Source of the DNA: Gracilimonas amylolytica
GTDB taxonomy: Bacteria; Bacteroidota; Rhodothermia; Balneolales; Balneolaceae
NCBI RefSeq assembly: GCF_002911695.1
Contig: NZ_PQBS01000008.1
Coordinates: forward strand, 1 to 64,000
Direction of reading: 5' to 3'
DNA length: 64,000 nucleotides
The notes under the pieces were generated by a model, which saw nothing but the letters and a program-made list of their open reading frames with translations, was not told the origin of the DNA and ran no database searches. The first letter of the stretch is position 1, and each line of letters begins with the position of its first letter. Shown piece after piece: positions 32,912 to 41,648 of this stretch. The position numbers and the translations under genes are program-made.

Positions 32912-33549
32912 CCTTTTTCCCCGATGAGAGGTACAAACTTGAAATCGGCCAGTTCTTCCCGCTCATAGTCATTTTCACCTACCCGGGTAATACGCAACAT
33001 CATCTGTTTTTCATCGTCCCCAACCGGTATAACCAGCCGTCCTCCAATATTCAGCTGTTGAACCAGGTCATCCGGTACAACCGGGGCGCCTGCGGTTACC
33101 ACTATACCATCATAAGGTGCATAGGTTGACCAGCCAAGGGTTCCATCCCCCACTTTCAGCATAGCATTGTAGCCAAGATCTTTGAGTGACTCTTTGGCCC
33201 GGTGATAAAGATCCTTATGCCGTTCCACACTGTAAACATCGGCCCCCATTTCACAAAGTACCATGCACTGATACCCCGAACCGGTCCCGATCTCCAGAAT
33301 TTTATCTCCGGGTTCTATAGCCAGTAATTCGGTTTGAGCCGCAACCGTAAACGGTTGAGAGATCGTTTGTCCCATCCCTATCGGCAGGGCCGTATCTTTG
33401 TAGGCTTTAGGATACAAAGCCGTGTCAATAAGTTTATGACGAGGGATCTTGCCTATAGCTGCAAGAACCTTTGGATCTTTGATCCCCTTCTCTTTTAAGT
33501 GCTCAACTAATTGCCTTCTTGGTCTAACAAACCTTCGATCTTGTTGCAA
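32899..33549 (-). CDS. pcm: Protein-L-isoaspartate O-methyltransferase
   Basis: 216 residues. Repairs isoaspartyl residues using S-adenosylmethionine. Visible: the family substrate loop (GMGQTISQPFTVA, about 58-70), SAM motif LEIGTGSGYQCMVL (about 85-98), and the GTLGWSTYAPYDGIVVTAGA region (about 141-160). A TTG start (MQQDRRF) follows AGGTG; no ATG lies near. Coupled to the DUF368 gene downstream. Confidence 0.93.
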   Translation of the reverse strand: MQQDRRFVRPRRQLVEHLKEKGIKDPKVLAAIGKIPRHKLIDTALYPKAYKDTALPIGMGQTISQPFTVAAQTELLAIEPGDKILEIGTGSGYQCMVLCEMGADVYSVERHKDLYHRAKESLKDLGYNAMLKVGDGTLGWSTYAPYDGIVVTAGAPVVPDDLVQQLNIGGRLVIPVGDDEKQMMLRITRVGENDYEREELADFKFVPLIGEKGWGE

Positions 33550-33686
33550 AATACACCTGTTAATTCACTGTTGATCTGTATGGCAAGTATAGGCATTTGA
33601 ACAAATAAATGAGGGACGAAAATCTGCTAAATTTCCAGTTTAACCCCATTTTTCATGAACTCTTTTTACCCTCTCTTCTTAACAAC

Positions 33687-33850
33687 ATCTTTGAAGCATC
33701 CTGCTTCAAAGTAAAAGCTACCGGAGGCTGTGTCTCCACTTGCAAGAAGAAAAATAGTTCTGGTATATCATTCTAATGCTTACCCGGTTGCCCTAACGGA
33801 AGGCGAAGCCTTCCGGTGCTTATCTCCTGAAGCTGAAAGCTTCGGAGATT
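33687..33850. repeat. 164-bp hairpin repeat, RAYT-associated copy 1
   Basis: A near-identical direct copy lies at 34572-34735 on the other side of the RAYT gene. It holds several hairpins in a row: TTTGAAGCA-TCC-TGCTTCAAA (9-bp perfect stem), GGAG...CTCC, CGGAAGGC-GAA-GCCTTCCG, and CTCCTGAAGCT-GAA-AGCTTCGGAG. Typical of REP/BIME-like substrates of RAYT transposases. Confidence 0.88.
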
Positions 33851-33891
33851 TCGAGGAGGTTTCGAATAAATGAGTGTGCAGGGTTTAGATT

Positions 33892-34443
33892 CTAAATCAA
33901 TAGCTCATCAATTTCTATCAGGCCTTTCTTATCCATATACCACCTTGCACTGCTGTAGGGATAATCCTGCGGTTGATAACATAGTCCTTCTTTGACGGGG
34001 TTATGATGTATGTAATTCATTTTTTGAGTAAAGAACTTTTGGGATCTGATTTCCATTGGACGATTGTTATGTTGCCAGAACTGAAAATTCTCATTATTCC
34101 TGCTATATCTACCGGCTTGCCTGAACATCCATAGCATCCATTTCCTTCTGCTTTCTTTCCGGTTGTTTTGCAAATCATCAAGTATGGTTTTGGCGGTATG
34201 TCGTTTCATATCCCTAAGAATTCCCGATAAACTTGCCCCGTCTTCAGCACTAATTATCAAATGAATGTGATTGGTCATTAAGCACCATCCGTGAATTTTT
34301 AGTCCTTTATTCTTCTGACAAAACTTTAGACTTTCTACCACCACTTCTTTATAGATCGGCCTCACAAACACATCGATCCAATCAACGACCGAATAAGTAA
34401 TGAAATGAGCCAGATGCTGATTATGTATTTTGTACCCTCCCAT
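33892..34443 (-). CDS. REP-associated tyrosine transposase (RAYT, Y1 HUH family)
   Basis: 183 residues. The HUH motif is NHIHLI (H59, H61) after the characteristic HGWCLM, with the catalytic tyrosine in QKMNYIHHNPVKEG (Y144). The start MGGYKIHNQHLAHFITYSVV is standard for the family. RAYTs cut and join single-stranded hairpin DNA and are thought to spread REP repeats. Flanked on both sides by 164-bp direct copies of a multi-hairpin repeat. The frame is intact. Confidence 0.92.
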   Translation of the reverse strand: MGGYKIHNQHLAHFITYSVVDWIDVFVRPIYKEVVVESLKFCQKNKGLKIHGWCLMTNHIHLIISAEDGASLSGILRDMKRHTAKTILDDLQNNRKESRRKWMLWMFRQAGRYSRNNENFQFWQHNNRPMEIRSQKFFTQKMNYIHHNPVKEGLCYQPQDYPYSSARWYMDKKGLIEIDELLI

Positions 34444-34571
34444 GGTTTCAATTTAGAATTTTACGTATTCCTGTCAAGCATTTTTTAGCCATACCAATCT
34501 TTTACCCAAACTAAACCAATATAGTCTGATGCAGATATGGATATGAACCTACATCCCAAATCTTAATAAGG

Positions 34572-34735
34572 ATCTTTGAAGCATCCTGCTTCAAAGTATA
34601 AGCTACCGGAGGCTGTGCCTCCACTTGCAAGAAGAAAAATAGTTCTGGTATATCATTCTAATGCTTACCCGGTTGCCCTAACGGAAGGCAAAGCCTTCGG
34701 GTGCTTATCTCCTGAAGCTGAAAGCTTCGGAGATT
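34572..34735. repeat. 164-bp hairpin repeat, RAYT-associated copy 2
   Basis: Same orientation and length as 33687-33850 with only a handful of substitutions; here the GGAGGC-TGT-GCCTCC hairpin is perfect. Confidence 0.88.
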
Positions 34736-34755
34736 AACAGATTAACAAATTAGAC

Positions 34756-34763
34756 TATCTTTG
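34756..34763 (+). promoter_or_regulatory. Bacteroidota-type -7 element for lgt (candidate)
   Basis: TATCTTTG matches TAnnTTTG. No clear TTTG lies at the -33 position, which would fall at the edge of the repeat. Confidence 0.3.
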
Positions 34764-34829
34764 AATTGAATTTTTTTATGATACACAGCTTCTTATTTTC
34801 AGGTCATAAATTTCCATTCAACCAATTTT

Positions 34830-35654
34830 ATGATACTTGCACTACTTGATAATTTAACCTGGGGTATTGATCCTGAGATCTTTTCATTAGGTCCGATCGC
34901 ACCCCGCTGGTATGGTCTTCTTTTTGCCGGTGCCTTCGTTTCCGGTTATATGTTTGGCGTCAAATTATGGAAAGACGCCGGTCGCAAAGTTGAGGAAATG
35001 GAAAGCATCCTCACCTGGATCCTGGTGGGAACCGTGATCGGAGCCCGTTTAGGCCACGTGATCTTCTACGACCCATCTTATTATTTACGCAATCTTGATC
35101 AGGTGTTGGCGGTTTGGAACGGGGGATTAGCCAGTCATGGTGCCGCCATCGGCATTGTCCTGGCAATGTATTATCTGGCCAAAAAAACTCCGAAAATGAG
35201 CTTTTGGTGGCTGGCTGACCGGGTTGTTATTCCAACGGCTATTGGCGGAGCTTTTATCCGTACCGGTAATTTCTTTAACTCAGAGATATATGGACATGAA
35301 ACAGATGCACCCTGGGGCATCATCTTCACAAATCTTCCGGGGCCTTTGGGCATGGTTCCCCGCCACCCTACCATGCTGTATGAGGCCCTGCTTTGCATTG
35401 CGGTATTTGCCGTGCTTTGGTGGATCTACAGATCCTACAAAAATGCCCCGCCTGAAGGCTCTCTCTTTGGTACCTTCCTGATACTGCTGTTTTCAGGTCG
35501 GTTCTTCCTGGAATACACCAAAATACCACAGGCTGATTTCGCAGCCGAATGGTCTATAAACATGGGACAGCTACTAAGTATTCCAATGGTACTGATCGGT
35601 ATTTATATACTGATCAAGGTCGTTGACTGGAAAAAGGACACACAACAGGAATGA
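34830..35654 (+). CDS. lgt: Prolipoprotein diacylglyceryl transferase
   Basis: 274 residues, seven transmembrane segments. Transfers diacylglyceryl from phosphatidylglycerol to the lipobox cysteine of prolipoproteins. Visible: the WNGGLASHGAAIG signature (about 95-107), IRTGNFFNSEIYG (about 144-156), and RHPTMLYEA (about 177-185). Stand-alone gene followed by a bidirectional terminator. Confidence 0.95.
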   Translation: MILALLDNLTWGIDPEIFSLGPIAPRWYGLLFAGAFVSGYMFGVKLWKDAGRKVEEMESILTWILVGTVIGARLGHVIFYDPSYYLRNLDQVLAVWNGGLASHGAAIGIVLAMYYLAKKTPKMSFWWLADRVVIPTAIGGAFIRTGNFFNSEIYGHETDAPWGIIFTNLPGPLGMVPRHPTMLYEALLCIAVFAVLWWIYRSYKNAPPEGSLFGTFLILLFSGRFFLEYTKIPQADFAAEWSINMGQLLSIPMVLIGIYILIKVVDWKKDTQQE

Positions 35655-35700
35655 TACCGTTTCCTAAAAAGGGTATTTAATTTACAAACAGTGTAAATAG

Positions 35701-35731
35701 AAAAATAGCCTCTTCAACAGAGACTATTTTT
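35701..35731. terminator. Bidirectional terminator between lgt and the porin
   Basis: AAAAATAGcCTCT pairs with AGAGaCTATTTTT around a short loop, with A- and T-runs serving both convergent genes. Confidence 0.8.
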
Positions 35732-35763
35732 CTTTAATTGAAATGAGATAAGCATGATGTTGG

Positions 35764-36813
35764 TCAGAAACCAATATGCATGGTCATCACCAGACCGTGA
35801 TCTTTGAATTCTGCATTATTGTTCAAAGGCATCAGGTAATTGATGCGAAATCCGGTTTCAGTGGTTGGGTTTCCCTTATATCCAATAAGTACTCTATCCC
35901 GATCAATTCCGGTTCCCAGTAGATCTGATTGCAATGTCTCATAACGCGCCATAACAGTTGATCTTTGATCAAATTTGTAGCCACCTGTTAGGTGAAATCC
36001 ATATACATTATCCGATTCGGTAAACCCTGTGTATTCGAGGTTTGCTGCTAACACTTCGGCAGCGAGGATCAGGTTTTCATCCTCATAGCGCACATCACCG
36101 CCATAGGTAAATCTATCTCCATCTATATTTGGAAGAACACCACCTGCAATTGTAGTATTGGTCATTTCACCGTAAGAAAGGTTTACACCACCTTCAATTT
36201 GACCGGTTTCACTTTTATCAGCTGTAAAACCTAATCTTCCCGCATAATAAAAGTTATTGTCATTATTTGGAGCCAGCCCGTTTCCATTAAACATTCCTAC
36301 ACTATAGTTAACAACATCCGTCAAATCACCGGCCAAACGAATGCCAAAATCACGCTCTTGTGCAAGGGCAACCACCGGATAGGACCGGGTGTAGAAATCG
36401 ATCTTATGCGGCCCTGTTAAAAATTCAGCACTGATCCCCGGTTGCTGTGACCCTACTATAACTGTTGCTTTTTCTGATAGTTCATAGCCGATCTCAGCAT
36501 CCAGCAAGGTAAACTGATCGGCAAAATCGGCCTGTATCTTATAACTGAAGCCTCCATCAAGGTTACCATTCAGTATAAACCGTACCTGCGGAACTGTAAA
36601 TCCCCTGTTTCCTGCGGCTGCATCTTTATCAAAAGCAAAATCCGCCTGTGTCAGGATCAGTGCTCCCATATTAAATGATTCACTTTTTAGTTTTTGCCTG
36701 AGTTCCTCAATGTTTTCTGTGGTATCAGGATCACCCTGAGCATTGACCCCATTTATACCAGATGTAACGGCTAAGATCAAAATGAATAGAATACTGTTTT
36801 TAAGAGAGTACAT
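35764..36813 (-). CDS. Outer-membrane porin, OprO/OprP-like
   Basis: 349 residues from the ATG at 36813; the frame opens earlier at a TTG without a better context. Signal peptide MYSLKNSILFILILAVTSG ending near NAQG. Sixteen-strand-type beta pattern with FTVPQVRFILNGNLDGGFSY, then GQIEGGVNLSYGEM, and a C-terminal aromatic (IGF). Best match is the phosphate-selective porin O/P group. Outer membrane; the solute is not predictable from reading. Confidence 0.8.
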   Translation of the reverse strand: MYSLKNSILFILILAVTSGINGVNAQGDPDTTENIEELRQKLKSESFNMGALILTQADFAFDKDAAAGNRGFTVPQVRFILNGNLDGGFSYKIQADFADQFTLLDAEIGYELSEKATVIVGSQQPGISAEFLTGPHKIDFYTRSYPVVALAQERDFGIRLAGDLTDVVNYSVGMFNGNGLAPNNDNNFYYAGRLGFTADKSETGQIEGGVNLSYGEMTNTTIAGGVLPNIDGDRFTYGGDVRYEDENLILAAEVLAANLEYTGFTESDNVYGFHLTGGYKFDQRSTVMARYETLQSDLLGTGIDRDRVLIGYKGNPTTETGFRINYLMPLNNNAEFKDHGLVMTMHIGF

Positions 36814-37017
36814 GTTAGGTTCTGTAGATTTCAATATTTAATTGATGTTAAATTTTGGGTTACAAGAAAAACAAAAGTTATTGAATAATGTGTGAATTTC
36901 GAGATATATCCCTTCATTAGTTTCACATATTCAGACCCGGAGTTTAAGACCTCTTATTTAGTTAGTGTATAAAAATCATTATACCTATTATCGCACCTCA
37001 TCATAATTTTGATATTT

Positions 37018-37773
37018 ATGGATCTGGAATTTCTTTCTGCACCTATAACTCAGGTTTTTTTGTACGCTTTGTTAACGGCTGTTACAACAGGACTTGGAGC
37101 TGTACCATTCTTTTTTATCAAAGATATTTCACCATCACTTTTGGGTAAATCGAATGCCGCTGCTTCCGGCTTAATGCTGGCAGCCAGTTTTAGTCTGATC
37201 ATGGAGGGATACAACGTGAGTGAATGGATGACCGTTGGCGGTATGGCGGCCGGAGTAGTCCTCGTGGTTGTGGCTCACAAATGGATGGAAAATCGTGGAG
37301 AGGTTGGTGTCAAAGACCTGATAGGAGGTAAACGTAAACAGATGCTTATGTTCCTGGGTATCATGACCGTGCACTCCTTTGCTGAAGGTGTTAGTGTAGG
37401 CGTATCATTTGCAAGTACCATGGAATTTGGGGTCTTCATAGCTATAGCTATTGCCATACATAACATCCCCGAAGGACTTGCCATCAGCCTCGTAATGGTG
37501 CCACAGGGAACCTCTCCCCTTAAAGCGGTTTGGTGGAGTATCTTTTCCAGCCTGCCACAACCTTTGATGGCTGTTCCAGCCTTTCTGTTTGTGGAAGTTT
37601 TTAAACAATACCTACCCTTTGGACTTGGTTTAGCGGCCGGAGCCATGATCTGGATGGTTTTTACGGATCTTATCCCGGAAGCCCTGGAAAAATGTGAGGC
37701 CAAAAAGGTAGGACTTTGGGTTACCATTGCTGTACTCGCAATGAGTGCCTTTCAGATTTTACTTTCACACTAA
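37018..37773 (+). CDS. ZIP-family divalent metal transporter
   Basis: 251 residues from the ATG at 37018, eight transmembrane segments. The metal-site helices are clear: HSFAEGVSVGVSF (about 121-133) and AIHNIPEGLAISL (about 147-159), with the H-N-x-P-E-G signature. Imports Zn2+ or Fe2+ into the cytoplasm. The stretch between 37774 and 37973 downstream carries only a promoter candidate. Confidence 0.92.
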   Translation: MDLEFLSAPITQVFLYALLTAVTTGLGAVPFFFIKDISPSLLGKSNAAASGLMLAASFSLIMEGYNVSEWMTVGGMAAGVVLVVVAHKWMENRGEVGVKDLIGGKRKQMLMFLGIMTVHSFAEGVSVGVSFASTMEFGVFIAIAIAIHNIPEGLAISLVMVPQGTSPLKAVWWSIFSSLPQPLMAVPAFLFVEVFKQYLPFGLGLAAGAMIWMVFTDLIPEALEKCEAKKVGLWVTIAVLAMSAFQILLSH

Positions 37774-37905
37774 GAGTACTTTAGCCTCTAAAATACCTCT
37801 TCATTGTTATTACCTGTGGTCCATACTATCAGGTTAAGGATCTCGTTAAGTCGCTGTGAGAAAGTGACTAACCGTTAAAAATTTTTGCAACGGATTTTAG
37901 TTTTT

Positions 37906-37940
37906 TTTGCAAAGCTTAATGGTCACCTTCTCTATATTTG
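37906..37940 (+). promoter_or_regulatory. Bacteroidota-type promoter (candidate)
   Basis: TTTG (37906-37909) and TATATTTG (37933-37940), spacing 23 bp, slightly long for the TTTG/TAnnTTTG consensus. Confidence 0.45.
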
Positions 37941-37973
37941 CAATAAATATTTTAACGCTCCATCTACAGATCA

Positions 37974-39245
37974 TTGACCTACACTCAAAAACTAACTCAG
38001 CTCTTTTTACTTGTTCTGTTTTTAATCCCTTCGTTTGCACTTGCTCAAAATGTTGAACAACGTTCAAGACAAACCATCAACGTATATTTGGATTGCCGGG
38101 GTTGTAGCAGCAGTTTCATTCGATCGGAAGTAAACTACGTAAATTTTGTTCGGGATCAGGAAGTTGCAGAAGTCCATCTGTTGGTTACCCTTCAACAAAC
38201 CGGAAGCGGTGGATGGGAGCATACCCTTAATTTCATGGCACCCGGGCACTCTCCGGATGAAGATCATACCATCGTATTCATTAGTCCACAATCTGACACC
38301 AATGATATGATGAGGCGCCGGTTAGTTGAACACGTCGAACTTGGACTGATCCACTTTCTCACAGATCGGGGAGTATTTTCTGACCTTAAAGTAAATTTTA
38401 CCGGTACCATTTCTGAAGATGAAGAAGTGGTTGAGATCAATGACCCCTGGAATAGCTGGACCTTTGAAATTGGACTGAGCACCAGCTTTAGCGGGGAGCA
38501 ATCCCGTGAGAATTTCTGGCTGGGTGGGAATTTTGATGCAAGACGAATTACAAATGACTGGAAACTGGACTTTTCTTATCGACAAAATTATGATCGTCGG
38601 ACCTTCAGAAATGAAGAAGACGACGGCACAACATCCACGGATATCTTTACCACAGAAAACCAAAATTTCACCGGACTCATAGCCAAAAGCCTGGGTGACC
38701 ATTTGACTGTTGGCGGATATACAAGAGTGCGGTCCTCAACCCAAAACAACATTGATCTGAGTATCGGAGCCACTCCTTCCATCGAATATAGCCTCTTCCC
38801 ATATAACGAATTCAACCAGCGGGAAGTAACCTTGAGATACGGTCTGTTAGGCTCCCATTACAACTACTCAGAAACCACCATTTTAAATGTTGATGAAGAA
38901 TTTCTCTGGAGAAATGAGCTCAACTTTCGGGCCGATTTCACCCAGCCCTGGGGTGGTGTGTACGGATGGGCAGATGCCGGAGCTTACATGCACGACCTGA
39001 GTAAAAACAGGATCAATATGGGCTTCAGAGTCAACATGAGGATCATGAAAGGCTTGTCCGTATTTTTCTCAGGAAGATATTCACTGATCAACGATCAGAT
39101 CAGTCTGGCAGCCGGTGAACTGACTGAAGAGGAACGGCTCCTGAACCTAAAGCAACAAGCTACCTCCTATAACTATGGTGGCTCCATCGGTTTTGAGTTC
39201 AACTTCGGTTCTATCTATAACAATGTGGTCAACTCCAGATTTTGA
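37974..39245 (+). CDS. Secreted outer-membrane beta-barrel protein
   Basis: 423 residues with a TTG start (no nearby ATG). Signal peptide QLFLLVLFLIPSFALAQ. The N-terminal domain (about 28-150) includes INVYLDCRGCSSSFIRSEV, a short Cys pair motif, and MRRRLVEHVELGLIHFLTD. The C-terminal 250 residues are regular amphipathic strands (WLGGNFDARRITNDWKLDFS, ending FEFNFGSIYNNVVNSRF), consistent with a beta-barrel. A widespread but uncharacterised Bacteroidota type. Confidence 0.7.
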   Translation: MTYTQKLTQLFLLVLFLIPSFALAQNVEQRSRQTINVYLDCRGCSSSFIRSEVNYVNFVRDQEVAEVHLLVTLQQTGSGGWEHTLNFMAPGHSPDEDHTIVFISPQSDTNDMMRRRLVEHVELGLIHFLTDRGVFSDLKVNFTGTISEDEEVVEINDPWNSWTFEIGLSTSFSGEQSRENFWLGGNFDARRITNDWKLDFSYRQNYDRRTFRNEEDDGTTSTDIFTTENQNFTGLIAKSLGDHLTVGGYTRVRSSTQNNIDLSIGATPSIEYSLFPYNEFNQREVTLRYGLLGSHYNYSETTILNVDEEFLWRNELNFRADFTQPWGGVYGWADAGAYMHDLSKNRINMGFRVNMRIMKGLSVFFSGRYSLINDQISLAAGELTEEERLLNLKQQATSYNYGGSIGFEFNFGSIYNNVVNSRF

Positions 39246-39275
39246 TGGTCATTTCTAAAGTGACTACCTTGGCTC

Positions 39276-40007
39276 ATGCCGCGTTATAAAACCTACAGCC
39301 GATCAACGATCACCGTCTCCGGATTAGAGATACAGGTTCACCATAAAAATGTGAAGAACCTGAATCTGAGGGTATACCCGTCAAAAAAGGAAGTAAAAGT
39401 ATCGGTTCCCAAGAGAGCACCTGATTCAGTTATATATAATTTCTTGGCAAGCCGGATCTTGTGGATAAAAAAACATCTGAACCGAACTTCTACAAAACCG
39501 GAAGCGCCAACTCCTACATTCAAAACCGGTGACACAGTTCAGGTTTGGGGAGATACTCTTAAACTGGATATCATTTTTAAAGAACAGGCTCCAAGGGTTT
39601 TTCTGAAGAATGCAAAGGAGTTGGTCTTACAAGTCAGGCTGGGAACAGATCGGATAAAAAGAGAAGCCATATTCAATGAATGGCTTCGTGCTCAAATGAA
39701 GGAAGTGATCCCAAAGCTGATCGCAAAATGGGAACCCGAGATGGGAGTTAAAGTCAATGAGTTTGGAGTAAAACGCATGAAGACGCGATGGGGAACCTGT
39801 AATACCCGGGACAAACGGATCTGGCTGAACCTGGAACTGGCAAAAAGACGGCCGGAGTTTCTGGAGTATGTGGTGGTCCACGAAATGGTTCACCTACTGG
39901 AAAGATTACACAACGATCGGTTTTATGCTTACATGACCCGGTTCTACCCAAAATGGCCCTCTCTCAGAAAGGAATTAAAGGGCGATCACCCCCTTCAGGA
40001 TTGCTGA
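39276..40007 (+). CDS. YgjP-like M48/SprT-type metallopeptidase
   Basis: 243 residues. DUF45/YgjP layout: an N-terminal beta region (NLRVYPSKKEVKVSVPKRAP), MKTRWGTCNTRDKRIWLNLE, and the zinc site VVHEMVHLLERLHNDRFY near 203-220 (H-E-x-x-H plus a distal H). Known family members are zinc-dependent cytoplasmic proteins often near restriction or DNA genes; the substrate is unknown. Confidence 0.88.
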   Translation: MPRYKTYSRSTITVSGLEIQVHHKNVKNLNLRVYPSKKEVKVSVPKRAPDSVIYNFLASRILWIKKHLNRTSTKPEAPTPTFKTGDTVQVWGDTLKLDIIFKEQAPRVFLKNAKELVLQVRLGTDRIKREAIFNEWLRAQMKEVIPKLIAKWEPEMGVKVNEFGVKRMKTRWGTCNTRDKRIWLNLELAKRRPEFLEYVVVHEMVHLLERLHNDRFYAYMTRFYPKWPSLRKELKGDHPLQDC

Positions 40008-40082
40008 TCAATTTTAAGGCGAAGGTTTATTGTCTTTCCGGCATCTAATTAAATGAACAAATAATAAGATGCGGAGAGCACC

Positions 40083-40601
40083 ATGAAAAACATTTTAAAA
40101 ATATCCGTTTTATCAGCTTTATTGATCGGCCTGACTGTTGACGTTTCTGCCCAACAGCAAAACAGAAAAATGCAGAATAGAGCTAATGGCGACTGTCAGG
40201 GACAAATGATGAATCGCGGTGACAAACAAGGTCAAAACCAACAGCGCATGATGACTCAGCTCAACCTCACTGACGATCAAAGAGCTAAAGTTGAAGAAAT
40301 TCACCTGAACGGTCAAAAAGGGATGATCCCTCTCAGAAATAACATTCAGGAGAAAAATGCTCAATTGCGCACGCTCAGAATGTCAGATGACTATGATGAA
40401 GCTGCTGTCAATGCTTTGATCGATGAAATAGGTGAACTGAGAACAGCCATGATGGCTATGAGAACCGGCCACCAACAGCAGGTCCGTGAATTACTGACTG
40501 AAGAACAACGCATTAAGTTTGATAGTATGCAGCAAATGCGTGGTCCAAAACAACAGGGTCAGCGAATGAATAAAAACAACAAAAGAGGACGATCCTTCTA
40601 A
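40083..40601 (+). CDS. Spy/CpxP-like periplasmic LTxxQ protein
   Basis: 172 residues. Signal peptide (ILKISVLSALLIGLTVDVSA). Two LTxxQ motifs, LNLTDDQRAKVEEI (about 58-71) and LLTEEQRIKFDSM (about 138-150), flank a helical pair. Met- and Gln-rich ends. Spy/CpxP proteins are periplasmic chaperones or metal-stress sensors. It is followed by an 11-bp hairpin and then the ECF sigma operon, likely its regulator. Confidence 0.82.
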   Translation: MKNILKISVLSALLIGLTVDVSAQQQNRKMQNRANGDCQGQMMNRGDKQGQNQQRMMTQLNLTDDQRAKVEEIHLNGQKGMIPLRNNIQEKNAQLRTLRMSDDYDEAAVNALIDEIGELRTAMMAMRTGHQQQVRELLTEEQRIKFDSMQQMRGPKQQGQRMNKNNKRGRSF

Positions 40602-40611
40602 CCGTTTTCCT

Positions 40612-40641
40612 GAAATGCAGGGTATAACTTCCCTGCATTTC
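40612..40641 (+). terminator. 11-bp perfect hairpin between the Spy-like gene and the sigma factor
   Basis: GAAATGCAGGG (40612-40622) and CCCTGCATTTC (40631-40641) with an 8-nt loop, followed by a weak T-rich stretch. It could terminate, or attenuate read-through into the sigma gene. Confidence 0.65.
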
Positions 40642-40664
40642 ATTAATACTTTTCGGTTCTTATA

Positions 40665-41294
40665 ATGCCATTAACAAAAGTTCAAACAACTTATAAAGCC
40701 ACCAAAAGGATCGAAGAATCGGCTCTTATAGAACAACTCAGTCAGGGAAGTGAATCGGCTTTCCGGGCATTGGTTAATGATCATAAAGATCGTGTTTATA
40801 ACACGTGTATGGGTTTTCTGCGAAACCCACACGATGCAGAAGATGTTTCGCAGGAAGTATTTATTGAAGTCTTTGATTCGATCGGTGATTTCAGGGAAGA
40901 TGCCTCTCTTTCCACATGGATCTATCGTATAGCCGTGACAAAATCACTTGAATTGATCCGGTATCGAAAACGAAAAAAGCGATCCGGTTTTTTTCAGGCA
41001 TTGAATGCCATGTTCAGTGAGCCGGATGACAACATTGATGAGGCAGAGTTCATGCACCCCGGTGTTGAACTTGAAAACAAAGAGCGGGCAAGGATCCTGT
41101 TTGATGAAATTGACAAACTGACTGAAAAACAAAAAGTAGCCTTCACTCTTCAAAAAGTTGAAGGGTTAAGTTATCAGGAAGTGGCTGATGTAATGGAGAT
41201 CAGCTTACCGGCCGTTGAATCATTGATTCACCGTGCCAAGGAAAACCTGAAGAAACAACTTCATTCCTACTATCAACAAAATGAAATAGACTGA
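40665..41294 (+). CDS. ECF RNA polymerase sigma factor
   Basis: 209 residues. Region 2: ALVNDHKDRVYNTCMGFL, then HDAEDVSQEVFIEVF and STWIYRIAVTKSLELIR. Region 4: LTEKQKVAFTLQKVEGLSYQ and ADVMEISLPAVESLIHRAKE. Two bases separate its stop from the anti-sigma candidate. Together with Spy/CnrX-like proteins on each side it looks like an envelope or metal-stress sigma system. Confidence 0.93.
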   Translation: MPLTKVQTTYKATKRIEESALIEQLSQGSESAFRALVNDHKDRVYNTCMGFLRNPHDAEDVSQEVFIEVFDSIGDFREDASLSTWIYRIAVTKSLELIRYRKRKKRSGFFQALNAMFSEPDDNIDEAEFMHPGVELENKERARILFDEIDKLTEKQKVAFTLQKVEGLSYQEVADVMEISLPAVESLIHRAKENLKKQLHSYYQQNEID

Positions 41295-41296
41295 TC

Positions 41297-41647
41297 ATGA
41301 AAAAACGAACGAACAAACATGAGGAAGTGGAGAAAACACTGCGGTCGCTGGATGAACTTGAACCGGCAAAAACCGATGCATTTTTCTACAGCCGTCTTAC
41401 AGCCAGGTTAGAAAACAGGAATGAAGGCCGGTACGAACTGAATGGCAAAACTGAATTTGGTTTCAAAGTAGCCGTTGCCGCTGTTTTAGCCATGGTGTCC
41501 CTGAATCTGATATCGCTCATACAGTTCCAACCGGCTCAAACCGAAACGGCTGAAGTTGAAGCTACAACTGAAGACTGGGCTGAGGAATTTACAGCCAGCT
41601 ATCAGGTCCTGGACCTGGATTATTATGAAAATCTTGAACAAGAATAA
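41297..41647 (+). CDS. Probable membrane anti-sigma factor
   Basis: 116 residues. A cytoplasmic N-terminus of about 50 residues (KHEEVEKTLRSLDELEPAKT) precedes one transmembrane segment at about 57-75 (VAVAAVLAMVSLNLISLI) and a short acidic periplasmic tail. Size, topology and position directly after an ECF sigma gene indicate an anti-sigma factor; no named anti-sigma domain is clear. Confidence 0.7.
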   Translation: MKKRTNKHEEVEKTLRSLDELEPAKTDAFFYSRLTARLENRNEGRYELNGKTEFGFKVAVAAVLAMVSLNLISLIQFQPAQTETAEVEATTEDWAEEFTASYQVLDLDYYENLEQE

Positions 41648-41648
41648 C

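Noticed and set aside
33687-34735. Composite IS or miniature transposon with terminal repeats
   Set aside because: The flanking copies are direct, multi-hairpin and the enzyme is a RAYT, so REP-type biology explains them better.
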